Shown here one piece after another: positions 25,022-33,534 of a stretch of 64,000 bases of DNA. The stretch comes from JBDTSW01 sp963807385 (GTDB taxonomy: Bacteria; Actinomycetota; Thermoleophilia; Solirubrobacterales; 70-9): the NCBI GenBank assembly GCA_963807385.1, contig CAWEBQ010000002.1, positions 248,001 through 312,000 of the forward strand. Direction: 5' to 3'. Each line of letters opens with the position of its first letter. The stretch's first letter is position 1. The notes beneath the pieces are model-generated. The model saw nothing but the letters and a program-made list of their open reading frames with translations, had not been told where the DNA came from and made no database searches. A program made the position numbers and the translations under genes.

Positions 25022-25734
25022 CCCTGCCGCGGGCCACCACCCTCGCCACGATCGTCGTCTGCGAGGACGACGCGCCGACGCTCGAGCTGCTCTGCGACCA
25101 CCTCACGGCGGATCGCTACGAGGTCCTTCCCGCCCCGTGCGCGTCGGATGCCCTCCGGCTCTGCCGCTTCAAGGCGCCGGACATGCTGCTCCTCGACATC
25201 CGGCTGCCCGACGCCTCCGGGCTCGATGTGCTCCGCGAGATCAGGGCGACGAACGGGGCGACCGGCCACTATGACCCCGGGCTGCCCGTGATCGCGCTGA
25301 CCGGGAACGCCAGCGAGCCGGATCGCGTACGCGGCCTCGAAGCGGGCGCGGACGACTACCTGGCCAAGCCGTTCTCCTACGTCGAGCTCGCCGCTCGAAT
25401 CAAGGCGGTGCTGCGCCGGCGGGAGAGCCCCCGCAGGGGTCCGCTGCGCGTGGGCGAGCTCTGCGTGGATCCGGTGCGACGTAAGGTGCTGGTCGGCGAG
25501 CGCGTGGTCAGGCTCGCGAACAAGGAGTTCGAACTCCTCCGAAAGCTCGCCTCCGAGCCCGAGCGGGTCTTCACCAAGGAGGAGCTTCTCAAGGATGTCT
25601 GGGGCTTCCGCTCGCTGGGGCGGACCCGCACCCTCGACTCGCACGCCAGCCGCCTTCGCCGCAAGCTCGACCCCGACCGCGGGCGCTTCGTTCAGAACAT
25701 CTGGGGCGTCGGCTACCGCTTGGTGGGGACCTGA
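25018..25734 (+). CDS. OmpR/PhoB family response regulator
   Basis: A 238-residue two-domain regulator. Receiver: acidic pair CEDDAP near residue 16, phosphorylation Asp in LLLDIRLP, Thr/Ala switch IALTGNAS and Lys in YLAKPFSY. The C-terminal winged helix has NKEFELLRKLASEPERVFTKEELL and the recognition part RTRTLDSHASRLRRKL ... GVGYRLV. It is coupled to a small histidine kinase and then to pilus genes, so it probably controls their expression. Confidence 0.93.
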   Translation: MTLPRATTLATIVVCEDDAPTLELLCDHLTADRYEVLPAPCASDALRLCRFKAPDMLLLDIRLPDASGLDVLREIRATNGATGHYDPGLPVIALTGNASEPDRVRGLEAGADDYLAKPFSYVELAARIKAVLRRRESPRRGPLRVGELCVDPVRRKVLVGERVVRLANKEFELLRKLASEPERVFTKEELLKDVWGFRSLGRTRTLDSHASRLRRKLDPDRGRFVQNIWGVGYRLVGT

Positions 25735-25735
25735 G

Positions 25736-26500
25736 ATGGGCGAGCCGATCCTCGCGCTGTGGCCGCTGCTGGCGACGATGGCCGTGGTCTGCGGCGCGCG
25801 CTGGCGCTCGGGCCGGCGGCGTACCGCGCTCAACCGCGCGATGCACGAGCTGCGCCGGCCGCTTCAGGCGGTCGCATTGGACCCTGCGCGGGCGGGTGGC
25901 CTCGGGCAGTCGGGCGCAGGAGCACTAGGGCTGGCGCTGGCGGCTCTTGACGATCTCGACGCCGCGATCAACGGCAGGCCGGCCGCTGTGGCGCGACGTC
26001 CCGTCGCTGCCCGGCCCCTGATCGAGGACGCGCTCGCGAGGTGGCACGGGGTCGCGACGCGCCGGGATCGGCCGCTCGATCTCGAGTGGCGGGCCGGCGA
26101 GGCGATCGTCAACGCCGATCCGGCGCGTGTGGCGCAGGCCCTCGACAACCTGCTGGCCAACGCGATCGAACACGGCATCGGCGCGGTTCGCGTGCAGACC
26201 CGGCGTAGCCCCGTGGGTTTGAGCATCCGGGTCGCCTCGCGCGCGGGCCTGGCGCGGCCGCCGAGCCCCGACCCGCGGCGCGGCCATGGCCTCGCGGTAG
26301 TCGATCGGGTCGCGACGTCACACCTGGGGCGGTTTCGTATCGCCTGGGACAAGGAGTTCGTCGTCGCGGTGCTCGAGCTTCCCCTGACGCCCTCGCCCCT
26401 TCCTGCGGTGCCGATCGAGTGGGCCTCGGGGCGGCGGACCCGCCGCGAGGAGCCGGGCTCCCGTCCCAACGGTAGGGCCGCGGCCCCAACCGCGGCGTGA
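25736..26500 (+). CDS. Minimal sensor histidine kinase
   Basis: A 254-residue kinase with one N-terminal membrane helix (ILALWPLLATMAVVCGA), no periplasmic sensor and no HAMP domain. The H-box is AMHELRRPLQAV with His37; the N-box is LDNLLANAIEHG and the G-box GHGLAVVD. The catalytic domain is short and the D/F region is weak. It starts one base after the response-regulator stop (TGAGATG) and its stop overlaps cpaB. The lack of a sensor suggests that it senses in the membrane or through a partner such as the pilus machinery. Confidence 0.83.
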   Translation: MGEPILALWPLLATMAVVCGARWRSGRRRTALNRAMHELRRPLQAVALDPARAGGLGQSGAGALGLALAALDDLDAAINGRPAAVARRPVAARPLIEDALARWHGVATRRDRPLDLEWRAGEAIVNADPARVAQALDNLLANAIEHGIGAVRVQTRRSPVGLSIRVASRAGLARPPSPDPRRGHGLAVVDRVATSHLGRFRIAWDKEFVVAVLELPLTPSPLPAVPIEWASGRRTRREEPGSRPNGRAAAPTAA

Positions 26501-27168
26501 GCCGGCGTGCCAGGGCTGGTGCATTCGCCCTCCTCGCGCTCGTGTGCGCGGCCCTGGCCGCATCGCTGGCGGGCCGGTATCGGGGGAGCGTGGAGGCGCA
26601 GCTCGGCGAGCTGCGACAGGTGGTCGTCGCGAGGGTCGACCTGCCTCCGCGGGAGGTTTTGCACCCGCGCGACGTCCGCCACCGGCTCGAGGTCCGCCGC
26701 GTTCCGGTCCGGTTCGCTCCGGTGGACGCCCTAGCCGATCCACTCGAGGCCGTAGGGCGCTCGGTCCGGGCGGAGGTGCCGGTCGGCGCATACCTCACGG
26801 CCTCGATGCTTCGGACCAGCGGGGGAAGGTCTCACCGGCCGGACCCGATCGGACGCGGCCGGGAGGCGGTGGAGATCGCGATCGCCGGGGCGGAGGCGCT
26901 TGCGGCGGCGGGAGACCCGGTTGGCCGCAGCTTCGATGTCGTGGCCACGGCCGAGCCCGGATCCCGCGGCGGCAACGGGAGCACCCGGGTTGTCGCCGAG
27001 GGCGTCGAGCTGCTCGGCCTTCGCGAGTCCGGCCCCGTGTCCGAGGGCATCGAGGCCGGGGGGCCGAGTTCGTGGACCGCAACCCTGGCGGCCGAGCGGG
27101 GCGAGGCGCTACGGCTGATCCAGGCGCACAACTACGCGCGCGAGGTTCGTCTGATCGGAGAGGGCTGA
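26497..27168 (+). CDS. cpaB: CpaB-like SAF-domain pilus assembly protein
   Basis: A 223-residue protein with one N-terminal membrane helix (AGAFALLALVCAALAASLAG) and an SAF domain: VVVARVDLPPREVLHPRDVRHRLEV ... VGRSVRAEVPVGAYLTASML. The distal part (VEIAIAGAEALAAAGDPVG...) matches the CpaB/RcpC C-terminal domain. In Tad systems this protein sits in the periplasmic part of the machine. GTG 26497 overlaps the kinase stop; tadA follows 2 bp after its stop. Confidence 0.85.
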   Translation: MSRRARAGAFALLALVCAALAASLAGRYRGSVEAQLGELRQVVVARVDLPPREVLHPRDVRHRLEVRRVPVRFAPVDALADPLEAVGRSVRAEVPVGAYLTASMLRTSGGRSHRPDPIGRGREAVEIAIAGAEALAAAGDPVGRSFDVVATAEPGSRGGNGSTRVVAEGVELLGLRESGPVSEGIEAGGPSSWTATLAAERGEALRLIQAHNYAREVRLIGEG

Positions 27169-27170
27169 CG

Positions 27171-28325
27171 GTGGACGAGGACGACCACACCAAGGCCCTC
27201 GCCGCGGCGCTGCGCGAGCGCCTGGTGATACGCCGTCGGGCCGAGGCGGCCGCGGGGCGGTTGGCGGGGGCGCTGCCCGCTGCCGTCTCCGATCTGGTCG
27301 CCGAGGACGCCGCCCTGCTGTCGGCGGCGCGGCGCGCCGAGCTGGTCGAGCTGATCCTCAGGGACACGGTTGGCCTCGGCCCACTTGAGCTTCTGCTGGC
27401 CGATCCGCACGTCGAGGACGTCCTGGTGAACGGGCCGGATGAGATCTACGTGGAACGCCAGGGCCGGGTGGAACGGGCGGGAGTGGCCTTCGCAGGAGAC
27501 GAGGAGCTGCGCGATGCGATCGAACGGGTCCTTTCCCCGCTCGGCCGCCGAGTCGACGAGCTGAGCCCGATGGCTGATGCCCGGCTCGGTGACGGCTCGC
27601 GCGTGAACGTGGTGATCCCGCCCCTGGCGGTGGACTCGCCCGTGCTCTCGATTCGGCGGTTCGCCGGTGAGCGGCACGATCTGGAGCGGCTGACCGAGCT
27701 CGGCACGCTCACTCCCGAACTGCACGAGCTCCTGGCCGCTTCGGTCGCCGGCCGGGAGAGCATCCTTGTCTGCGGGGGCACCGGCTCGGGCAAGACGACA
27801 CTGCTCAACGCACTCTCCGCCTGCATTGACCCCGCCGAGCGGGTCATCACCATCGAGGACGCGGCGGAGCTACGCTTGCGGCTCCCGCACGTCGTTCGCC
27901 TGGAGAGCCGGCCTGCGTCGGTCGAGGGCAGGGGGGAGGTCACCATCCGTGACCTGCTGCGGAACGCGCTGCGGATGCGACCGGACCGCATCGTGATCGG
28001 CGAGGTCCGCGGCCCCGAGGCCCTTGACCTGCTGGTGGCGCTCAACACCGGGCACTCCGGCGCCCTCTCGACGGTGCACGCCAACTCGCCTGACGACGCT
28101 CTGCGGCGGCTCGAGACGTTGGCGCTGATGGCGGGTATCGGGCTGCCCCACGGCGTCGTGGCCGAGCAGGTGGCGCGAGGCATTGACCTCGTCGTTCATC
28201 TGACAAGGGCACCATGGGGTGCTCGCCTGGCGCTCGCCGCGGCCCGCGTGGAGCCGGGCGCAGGGTCGGGCGCCGTGAGGGAGCTGTGGCGCCGCGACGC
28301 CGCTGACGGGGCCGCGAGCTCATGA
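27171..28325 (+). CDS. tadA: Type II/IV secretion ATPase TadA/CpaF
   Basis: A 384-residue hexameric secretion ATPase for Flp pilus assembly. The N-terminal domain contains LGPLELLLADPHVEDVLVNGPDEIYVER; Walker A is GGTGSGKTT (202-210); the Asp box is ITIEDAAEL; Walker B is IVIGEVRGPEALDLL; the His box is GHSGALSTVHANSP. GTG 27171 is the only good start near the family's N-terminus. The stop overlaps the tadB start (ATGA). Confidence 0.92.
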   Translation: MDEDDHTKALAAALRERLVIRRRAEAAAGRLAGALPAAVSDLVAEDAALLSAARRAELVELILRDTVGLGPLELLLADPHVEDVLVNGPDEIYVERQGRVERAGVAFAGDEELRDAIERVLSPLGRRVDELSPMADARLGDGSRVNVVIPPLAVDSPVLSIRRFAGERHDLERLTELGTLTPELHELLAASVAGRESILVCGGTGSGKTTLLNALSACIDPAERVITIEDAAELRLRLPHVVRLESRPASVEGRGEVTIRDLLRNALRMRPDRIVIGEVRGPEALDLLVALNTGHSGALSTVHANSPDDALRRLETLALMAGIGLPHGVVAEQVARGIDLVVHLTRAPWGARLALAAARVEPGAGSGAVRELWRRDAADGAASS

Positions 28326-29176
28326 GCGGCTCGGCCCCGGTGGTGCTGTTGGGCGCGCTGGCGGGCGGTCTCGTTGCAGCATCGGCGCGAGACGCGGTGG
28401 CGGCGACCCCGGCGGCGACGGGCTGGGTGAGGAGCGCCCTGGAGCCACTGCGGCGAGTCGCCCGGGAGGGCCACCTGCCAACGCTTCGAGAACGCCGTCG
28501 CCTCGGGCTCCTCGGGGCCGCCCTGCTGCTCGCTGCGGGAGCCCTGCTGCTCGGACCGGGGGCAGCGCCGTTTCTCGCCCTGGCCGGACCGGCCGCGGCG
28601 GGGCTCACCCTGCGGCGCCGGCGCGCCCGGTACCTCCGCGGGGTCGAGGCCGGGATCGGAGACCTCGCCCTCTCGATCGCGGACGGCCTGGCCGGGGGGC
28701 GCTCGCTGCGAGGGGCGATCGCGGAGGCCGCCTCGACCGCCGAAGGCCCGGCCTCGGCAGAGCTGTCACGGGTGCGGGCCGACCTTGAGCTCGGCCGGCC
28801 GACCACGGCCGCCCTGCGCGATCTCGCCGCTCGGGTTCGCTCGGCGCGCGTGGACTCGCTCTGCGCCGCCCTCCTCTCCCAGCGGATGGCGGGTGGGGAC
28901 CTCGCTGGGCTGATGCGGAACTTCGCCGCCGCCTCGGCCGAACATGACCGGGCGGTGGCGGACGCGCGCTCGGCGACCGCACAGGCCAGGTTCACCGGGG
29001 TCCTCGTGGCCGCGATGCCTGCTGGGGCCGCGGTCTTCGCGGAGCTTCTCGAGCCGGGCTTCGTAGCGGCCATGCTGGCGCAGCCGGCGTCCGCCCTCAT
29101 CCTCGCACTCGCGGTCGCGCTCCAGGCCGGTGGCTTCCTGGCGATCGCGCGGCTGAGCCGGGTCGGCCCGCGATGA
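28322..29176 (+). CDS. tadB: TadB-like type II secretion F-domain membrane protein
   Basis: A 284-residue inner-membrane platform protein. Two helices lie at about residues 58-100 (LGLLGAALLLAAGALLLGPG, FLALAGPAAAGLTL), then the cytoplasmic T2SSF domain (GIGDLALSIADGLAGGRSLRGAIAEAA), then two C-terminal helices. An extra hydrophobic segment is at the N-terminus. It works with TadA and TadC to extrude pilin. ATGA overlaps at both ends tie it to its neighbours. Confidence 0.85.
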   Translation: MSGSAPVVLLGALAGGLVAASARDAVAATPAATGWVRSALEPLRRVAREGHLPTLRERRRLGLLGAALLLAAGALLLGPGAAPFLALAGPAAAGLTLRRRRARYLRGVEAGIGDLALSIADGLAGGRSLRGAIAEAASTAEGPASAELSRVRADLELGRPTTAALRDLAARVRSARVDSLCAALLSQRMAGGDLAGLMRNFAAASAEHDRAVADARSATAQARFTGVLVAAMPAGAAVFAELLEPGFVAAMLAQPASALILALAVALQAGGFLAIARLSRVGPR

Positions 29177-30012
29177 GCGCGCCGGTCGCGGCCGTGGCCG
29201 TGCTGCTCGCGTTTGCCGCGGCCTGGGAACTCGCGGCCGAACGTGGGGAGGCGGCGCGTGACGGAGCGCGCCGGCTCGCGGTAAGGCTGAGCTCGGGGCG
29301 CGTGCGCTCCCTGGCCGAGGCCGCGTTGGCGCTTGGGCTCGCCGAGCGTCTCGAGCGCGCCGGGATGGCCGGTCGCTTCGGGCCGGCAGTGGTCCTCCTG
29401 GCCAAGCTGGCAGGGGTCGGAGCGGGACTGGCGATCGCCGCGATCGCCGTACCGGCACTTCCCGGCCGGCTGGGTGTGATCGTCGCGCCGCTTCTGGCCG
29501 TCGCCGGCTTCCTCGGCCCGGATGCACTGCTCGAGCGGGCCGCGCGCCTTCGCAGAGCGGCGCTCCTCGTCACCCTCCCTGACGCTCTGGACGTCCTCGC
29601 GGTGGGGATGGCGGCGGGCCGGTCGCCCGGGAACGTCCTACGCACCCTGGCCGCGGATGGCGGCGGTCCCCTCGCGGGCGAACTGGCGCTGGTCGTCGCG
29701 GACCTGGACTGCGGCCGTGCCCAGGCGGATGCGATGGAGGCTCTCCGGCGGCGAACGGGGAGCCCGGAGCTGGCTGGGCTCGCCGCGGCGATGGAGCGGT
29801 CCCGCCGCCTCGGCTCGCCGCTCGCCGAGCAGCTCCGGTCGCAGGCCTCGGCCCTGCGGGCGCAGGCTCGGAGAGGGGCGGAGGAGTCCGCGGCGCGCGC
29901 AGCCCCGAAGATTCAGTTGGTGGTCGCGCTGATCCTCGTGCCGTCGGTCCTGCTGATGCTCCTCGCGGCGATCCTCGCCCACTCGGATGAGCTCCTGGGG
30001 TCGCTGCGGTAG
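29173..30012 (+). CDS. tadC: TadC-like type II secretion F-domain membrane protein
   Basis: A 279-residue partner of TadB. Membrane helices are at about residues 1-17, 72-95, 100-117 and 253-270, and the T2SSF domain contains LPDALDVLAVGMAAGRSPGNVLRTLA and LGSPLAEQLRSQASALRAQARR. It is the last gene of the coupled run. No Flp pilin, prepilin peptidase or TadE/F gene follows; the next gene is on the other strand. Confidence 0.85.
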   Translation: MSAPVAAVAVLLAFAAAWELAAERGEAARDGARRLAVRLSSGRVRSLAEAALALGLAERLERAGMAGRFGPAVVLLAKLAGVGAGLAIAAIAVPALPGRLGVIVAPLLAVAGFLGPDALLERAARLRRAALLVTLPDALDVLAVGMAAGRSPGNVLRTLAADGGGPLAGELALVVADLDCGRAQADAMEALRRRTGSPELAGLAAAMERSRRLGSPLAEQLRSQASALRAQARRGAEESAARAAPKIQLVVALILVPSVLLMLLAAILAHSDELLGSLR

Positions 30013-30018
30013 CGCGAG

Positions 30019-30990
30019 CTATTCCAGCGCTTCCTCGCGCAGCCGCTTCGCCACGCCGGAGGCCCCCTCGCAGAACTGGTCGAGCTCGGCGGCGGACTTC
30101 TTGTGGCCCTTGACGTTGCAGACCAGCATCCCGGCCACGCACTCGAACGCGAAGGCGTCGGGCGAGTGGTCCTGTAGCCAGACGAGGAAGGTGGGGGAGA
30201 GGACCTGGACGGCGCGGTTCATGTCGTCCTGGGCCCCGCAGAAGATCTCGTAGCGCTTGTCGACCACCTCCGACTCGTGCTCCACCCGCTGGCGCTTGCG
30301 GAAGACGTCCTCGGCGCCGTCGAGGAAGCGGAAGCCGACGCGGCGCTGCGCGTAGAGCTCCTGCATGAACGGTGCGAACTCGCTGACCTGGGCGCACATC
30401 ACGGTGAAGTGCATGTAGGTGGTGCTGCGGTTGCCGTTGGAGTCCGTTGTCGAGTCCTCGTACGTGTAGAGGGCGAGGGTCCCCTCCTGGCCACCCGGCA
30501 GCGCCCCCGTGAGCGCCCTCTGCGTGTAGCGGGCGTCTCCCCGTTGCAGCAGCGGGGTCATCGGCGGGAGGCTGCCTCGCCCCTCCTGGAGCTGGAGTCC
30601 GTGGCCCTCTGCGTACGCCCTAAAGAAATCGGCCTCCGCGCGGCTCGCGGCCATCGCGAACCCGATGATCAGCAACAGGATCAGTGCGCCACCCGCCGCG
30701 GCGGCTCCGATGGCGGGTCCAGCCGCCACCAGGCCGGCGATGCCCGCGCCGGCCACGAAGAGAGCGGTGGCCACCTTCGCCGCCGTGCCGCCGAAGATCG
30801 CCTTGAGGTGATGGCCGCGCATGTCGTCGGCGTCGAGCGGGACCTTGCCGCCCATCGAATGGTCCGTGGGCGGGGCCCCGGGCGGCGCAGTCGAGAACTG
30901 AGCGTCGAGCTGCTCCGCCGAGGGCATCCCGGCGGGAAGGTCTGCGGCAGCGTCCGGATCGAGCGGGGTGGAGGGCGGCTGTTCGGTCAT
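30019..30990 (-). CDS. Hypothetical membrane protein
   Basis: A 323-residue protein. A Pro-rich acidic N-terminus (1-60) is followed by two closely spaced hydrophobic segments at about 68-114 (VATALFVAGAGIAGLVAAG, GGALILLLIIGFAMAAS) and a soluble cytoplasmic or external domain of about 200 residues (FFRAYAEGHGLQLQEGRGSLPPM ... GFRFLDGAEDVF). It has no motif I can assign. It is convergent with tadC and divergent from mraZ. Confidence 0.75.
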   Translation of the reverse strand: MTEQPPSTPLDPDAAADLPAGMPSAEQLDAQFSTAPPGAPPTDHSMGGKVPLDADDMRGHHLKAIFGGTAAKVATALFVAGAGIAGLVAAGPAIGAAAAGGALILLLIIGFAMAASRAEADFFRAYAEGHGLQLQEGRGSLPPMTPLLQRGDARYTQRALTGALPGGQEGTLALYTYEDSTTDSNGNRSTTYMHFTVMCAQVSEFAPFMQELYAQRRVGFRFLDGAEDVFRKRQRVEHESEVVDKRYEIFCGAQDDMNRAVQVLSPTFLVWLQDHSPDAFAFECVAGMLVCNVKGHKKSAAELDQFCEGASGVAKRLREEALE

Positions 30991-31170
30991 GGGCGCAGCC
31001 TAATCCCTCCGGCGCGTGCAAGGCGGGTTGCAGAACGGGTCGCGGACGCGTCCGCTCACGGCTCCGCCCACGGCCGTCCCAGGCCCATTAACAAGCCGGA
31101 TTCGCCTCCACCAAGGGCTGACACGCGGTTCCGTCCGACAGCTCTTGTGTAGTGCGGGCGCTGCCATGTG

Positions 31171-31203
31171 TTGCAAAGTGGGGCGTTGTGGGGTAGCGTG
31201 GCG
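31171..31203 (+). promoter_or_regulatory. mraZ promoter with embedded MraZ box
   Basis: -35 TTGCAA (31171-31176), 17-bp spacer, -10 TAGCGT (31194-31199). Inside it are three direct repeats with an exact 10-bp period: GTGGGG (31178-31183), GTGGGG (31188-31193) and GTGGCG (31198-31203), the first preceded by AAA. This is the known MraZ operator layout (GTGG repeats at 10-bp steps), so MraZ should repress the dcw cluster by occupying the promoter. Confidence 0.85.
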
Positions 31204-31219
31204 CCTCAAGTTGACCCAA

Positions 31220-31262
31220 GGACCGGGGTGGTGAGGTTCCTCCCACCTCGTCACCCCGGTCC
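31220..31262 (+). promoter_or_regulatory. Stable hairpin in the mraZ leader
   Basis: Arms GGACCGGGGTGGTGAGGT (31220-31237) and ACCTCGTCACCCCGGTCC (31245-31262) form an 18-bp stem with two G-U pairs and a 7-nt loop, ending 15 nt before the mraZ ATG. No Shine-Dalgarno is visible between hairpin and start. It may control transcription or translation entry into the dcw cluster; a structured leader ahead of the cluster is known in other actinobacteria. Confidence 0.7.
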
Positions 31263-31277
31263 GAGTCTTCTCCCCAC

Positions 31278-31721
31278 ATGGCTTTTCGCGGACAGCACGA
31301 GCACTCACTTGACGCCAAGGACAGGCTGACGATCCCCGCTCGCTTCCGGGCCGCCCTAGACGAGGGGGTCGTTCTCTTCGAAGAGCTGGATCCCTGCGTA
31401 TCGATCTACCCGGTGGGCGAGTGGCCGGAGCTGACGAAGAACTACCTGGGCTCGCTGAACCCGCTGACCAAGCGCGGCAGGATGATGCGCCGGCGCTTCC
31501 ACGCACGCTCGCACGACGAGACGCTCGACTCGGCCGGGCGCGTGAGGCTGCCCAAGCATCTGATCGAGCACGCCGGCCTGTCCGGCACCTCCATGGTCGT
31601 CGGGGTGGACGACCATCTCGAGGTCTGGGAGCCCGAGGCCTGGGCCGAGCACGACGCCGAGATCGATGCCCAAGCCGACGAGCTGGCCGAATCGCTGGGC
31701 GGGGCCGGCGAGGATGAGTAG
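31278..31721 (+). CDS. mraZ: Transcriptional regulator MraZ
   Basis: A 147-residue AbrB-like DNA-binding protein with two MraZ repeats: RGQHEHSLDAKDRLTIPARFR and SHDETLDSAGRVRLPKHLIEHAG, each holding the D-x-x-G/K-R-x-x-(I/L)P motif. It binds the GTGG repeats in its own promoter and tunes the division/wall cluster. First gene of the cluster; rsmH begins within its last codons. The acidic tail (residues 125-147) is slightly longer than usual. Confidence 0.97.
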   Translation: MAFRGQHEHSLDAKDRLTIPARFRAALDEGVVLFEELDPCVSIYPVGEWPELTKNYLGSLNPLTKRGRMMRRRFHARSHDETLDSAGRVRLPKHLIEHAGLSGTSMVVGVDDHLEVWEPEAWAEHDAEIDAQADELAESLGGAGEDE

Positions 31722-32730
31722 GCAGGCGGATGGGGCTGCGGATCGAATGCCCACGCTGAGTGTCATGGACTCCTCCGAGCACATCCCCGTCCTGGCCCCG
31801 GAGCTGGTCGAGCTGTTGGCTCCCGAGCCCGGTGACGCTGCGCTCGACTGCACCTTCGGGTCGGGCGGCCACTCCCGGTTGATCGCCGAGCGGCTTGGGG
31901 GCGGCGGCTCGCTCGTCTGTGTCGATCGCGACCCGGGGGCGGAGGCGCGCTTCGAGGGGATGGCGCGGGAGGTGGAGTGCGATTCCCGATTCATCCGTGC
32001 CGACTTCGCCGACGCGATCGGCGAACTGGGCGAGGCCGGGTCGCGATTCGATGTCGCCTGCATGGACCTGGGTCTCTCCTCACCTCAGGTGGATCAGCCC
32101 CATCGCGGCTTCTCCTACGCCGCCGACGCTCCGCTCGACATGCGCATGGACACCGATCAGGAGCTCTCGGCCCGGGAGGTCGTAAACGACTGGCCCACCG
32201 ACCGTCTCGCCGCTGCCCTGCGCGAGTACGGCGAGGAGAGGCACGCCCGATCAATCGCCGCGGAGATCGCCCGCCGGCGTCCTCTGGACACGACGTTCGA
32301 GCTCGTGGAGGCCATTCGCGCCGCGGTCCCTCCGTCCTACCGGTTCGGCCGGGGGCACCCAGCCAAGCGCACCTTCCAGGCGATCCGTATCGCCGTGAAC
32401 GGCGAGCTCACGTCGCTCGACCGCGCGCTGCCGGGCGCCTGGGCGCTGCTGCGCGACGGCGGGCGTCTGGGGGCCATCTCCTTCCACTCGCTGGAGGATC
32501 GACGGGTCAAGCGCTTCATGGTGCAGCACGCCCGCGAGTGCGTCTGCCCACCCGAGCTGCCGATGTGCGTTTGTACCCGCGAGCCAGAGGCCGAGCTGCT
32601 GACTCGCCGCGCGGTAGCCGCTTCGCCGGAGGAGGTGGAGCGGAACCCACGGTCGCGCTCCGCGCGACTACGAGTGGCCCGCAAGCTCCGCGGCCCGCGC
32701 CAGGACCTCCCCGGAGGGCCCGCCGTCTGA
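31714..32730 (+). CDS. rsmH: 16S rRNA (cytosine1402-N4)-methyltransferase
   Basis: A 338-residue SAM enzyme that methylates C1402 in the ribosomal P-site. Family motifs: HIPVLAPELVELL, SAM loop ALDCTFGSGGHSRLI, CVDRDPGAEAR, MDLGLSSPQVDQPHRGFSY, PAKRTFQAIRIAVNGEL and GAISFHSLEDRRVK. The start is chosen at ATG 31714, which overlaps the mraZ stop region; ATG 31765, directly before the conserved SSEHIPVL, is a plausible alternative that gives a more typical N-terminus. Confidence 0.95.
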   Translation: MSRQADGAADRMPTLSVMDSSEHIPVLAPELVELLAPEPGDAALDCTFGSGGHSRLIAERLGGGGSLVCVDRDPGAEARFEGMAREVECDSRFIRADFADAIGELGEAGSRFDVACMDLGLSSPQVDQPHRGFSYAADAPLDMRMDTDQELSAREVVNDWPTDRLAAALREYGEERHARSIAAEIARRRPLDTTFELVEAIRAAVPPSYRFGRGHPAKRTFQAIRIAVNGELTSLDRALPGAWALLRDGGRLGAISFHSLEDRRVKRFMVQHARECVCPPELPMCVCTREPEAELLTRRAVAASPEEVERNPRSRSARLRVARKLRGPRQDLPGGPAV

Positions 32731-33479
32731 TGCCCGCGACCGCCGCAGCCCGCCGCGTAGCCGCGTCCCCGGCCCGGCGTGCGACCGCTGGGCGTACGGC
32801 GCTGAAGGCACGCCCTCGTCAGGCGCCCTCGCGCCGCGCGCCCGCGAAGAGCAGCGCTGCGCGCCGCCCCGCCGCGGGGGCAAAGGCTGCGCCTCAGCGT
32901 CGCCGGGGACGCTCGAACACCCCCGTGACCGGGTTCGTGCCCGTCGTCGTCGGCCGCACCGCGGGCGCCGTGGGCGGCATCGCCGACTCAAGCTTCGTGA
33001 TGCGGATGACCCGGGGCAGACTGTGGATCGGCGTCCTCGGAGTCCTGCTCGTCGGCATCGTCGGCCTTAACGTGTGGGCGCTCAGCCTCAACGCCGCGTC
33101 GAGCAAGGTCGCGCGCCAGACCGATGGTCTCAAGCGCGCCAACTCCGCCCTGCAGGCCCAGATCGCGGGCGAGCTCTCCAATGAGCAGGTCCAGGCCGCC
33201 GCGACCAAGCTGGGCCTGATCGTCCCCGAGCCGGGTTCGATTCGCTACCTCGACGCCGGCGGCAACGCGGCCGCGATCGCGGCGCGGCGCCTCGCCGACG
33301 GCGCGTTCACCCTCGGCGCCGTCGCCCCTCCAGCGGTCCCGGCGGTCCCGGCGGCAGTGCCTGCGGAGCCGATAGTGACCGAGCCTGAGGCGGCTCCAAT
33401 CTCGCCGGATCCTGCGGCCACCGTCGCGCCACCCGTCAGCGCGCCTACGGCGACCGCCGGCGGCGTCGTGTCCCCGTGA
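32730..33479 (+). CDS. ftsL: FtsL-like septum protein with basic N-terminal tail
   Basis: A 249-residue bitopic protein at the ftsL position. Residues 1-~60 are almost only Ala, Arg, Lys and Pro (RRAPAKSSAARRPAAGAKAA) and lie in the cytoplasm. One membrane helix is at about 95-118 (LWIGVLGVLLVGIVGLNVWALSL), followed by a short coiled coil (NAASSKVARQTDGLKRANSALQAQI) of the FtsL/DivIC type and an Ala/Pro-rich external tail. ATG 32730 overlaps the rsmH stop (TGATG). Assignment rests on topology and position; the sequence is too divergent for more. Confidence 0.75.
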   Translation: MPATAAARRVAASPARRATAGRTALKARPRQAPSRRAPAKSSAARRPAAGAKAAPQRRRGRSNTPVTGFVPVVVGRTAGAVGGIADSSFVMRMTRGRLWIGVLGVLLVGIVGLNVWALSLNAASSKVARQTDGLKRANSALQAQIAGELSNEQVQAAATKLGLIVPEPGSIRYLDAGGNAAAIAARRLADGAFTLGAVAPPAVPAVPAAVPAEPIVTEPEAAPISPDPAATVAPPVSAPTATAGGVVSP

Positions 33480-33534
33480 CGCGGGGGCACGCCCCGACAA
33501 GGGTGAGCGGCCCCGCCGGCGAATCTCATCCTGG

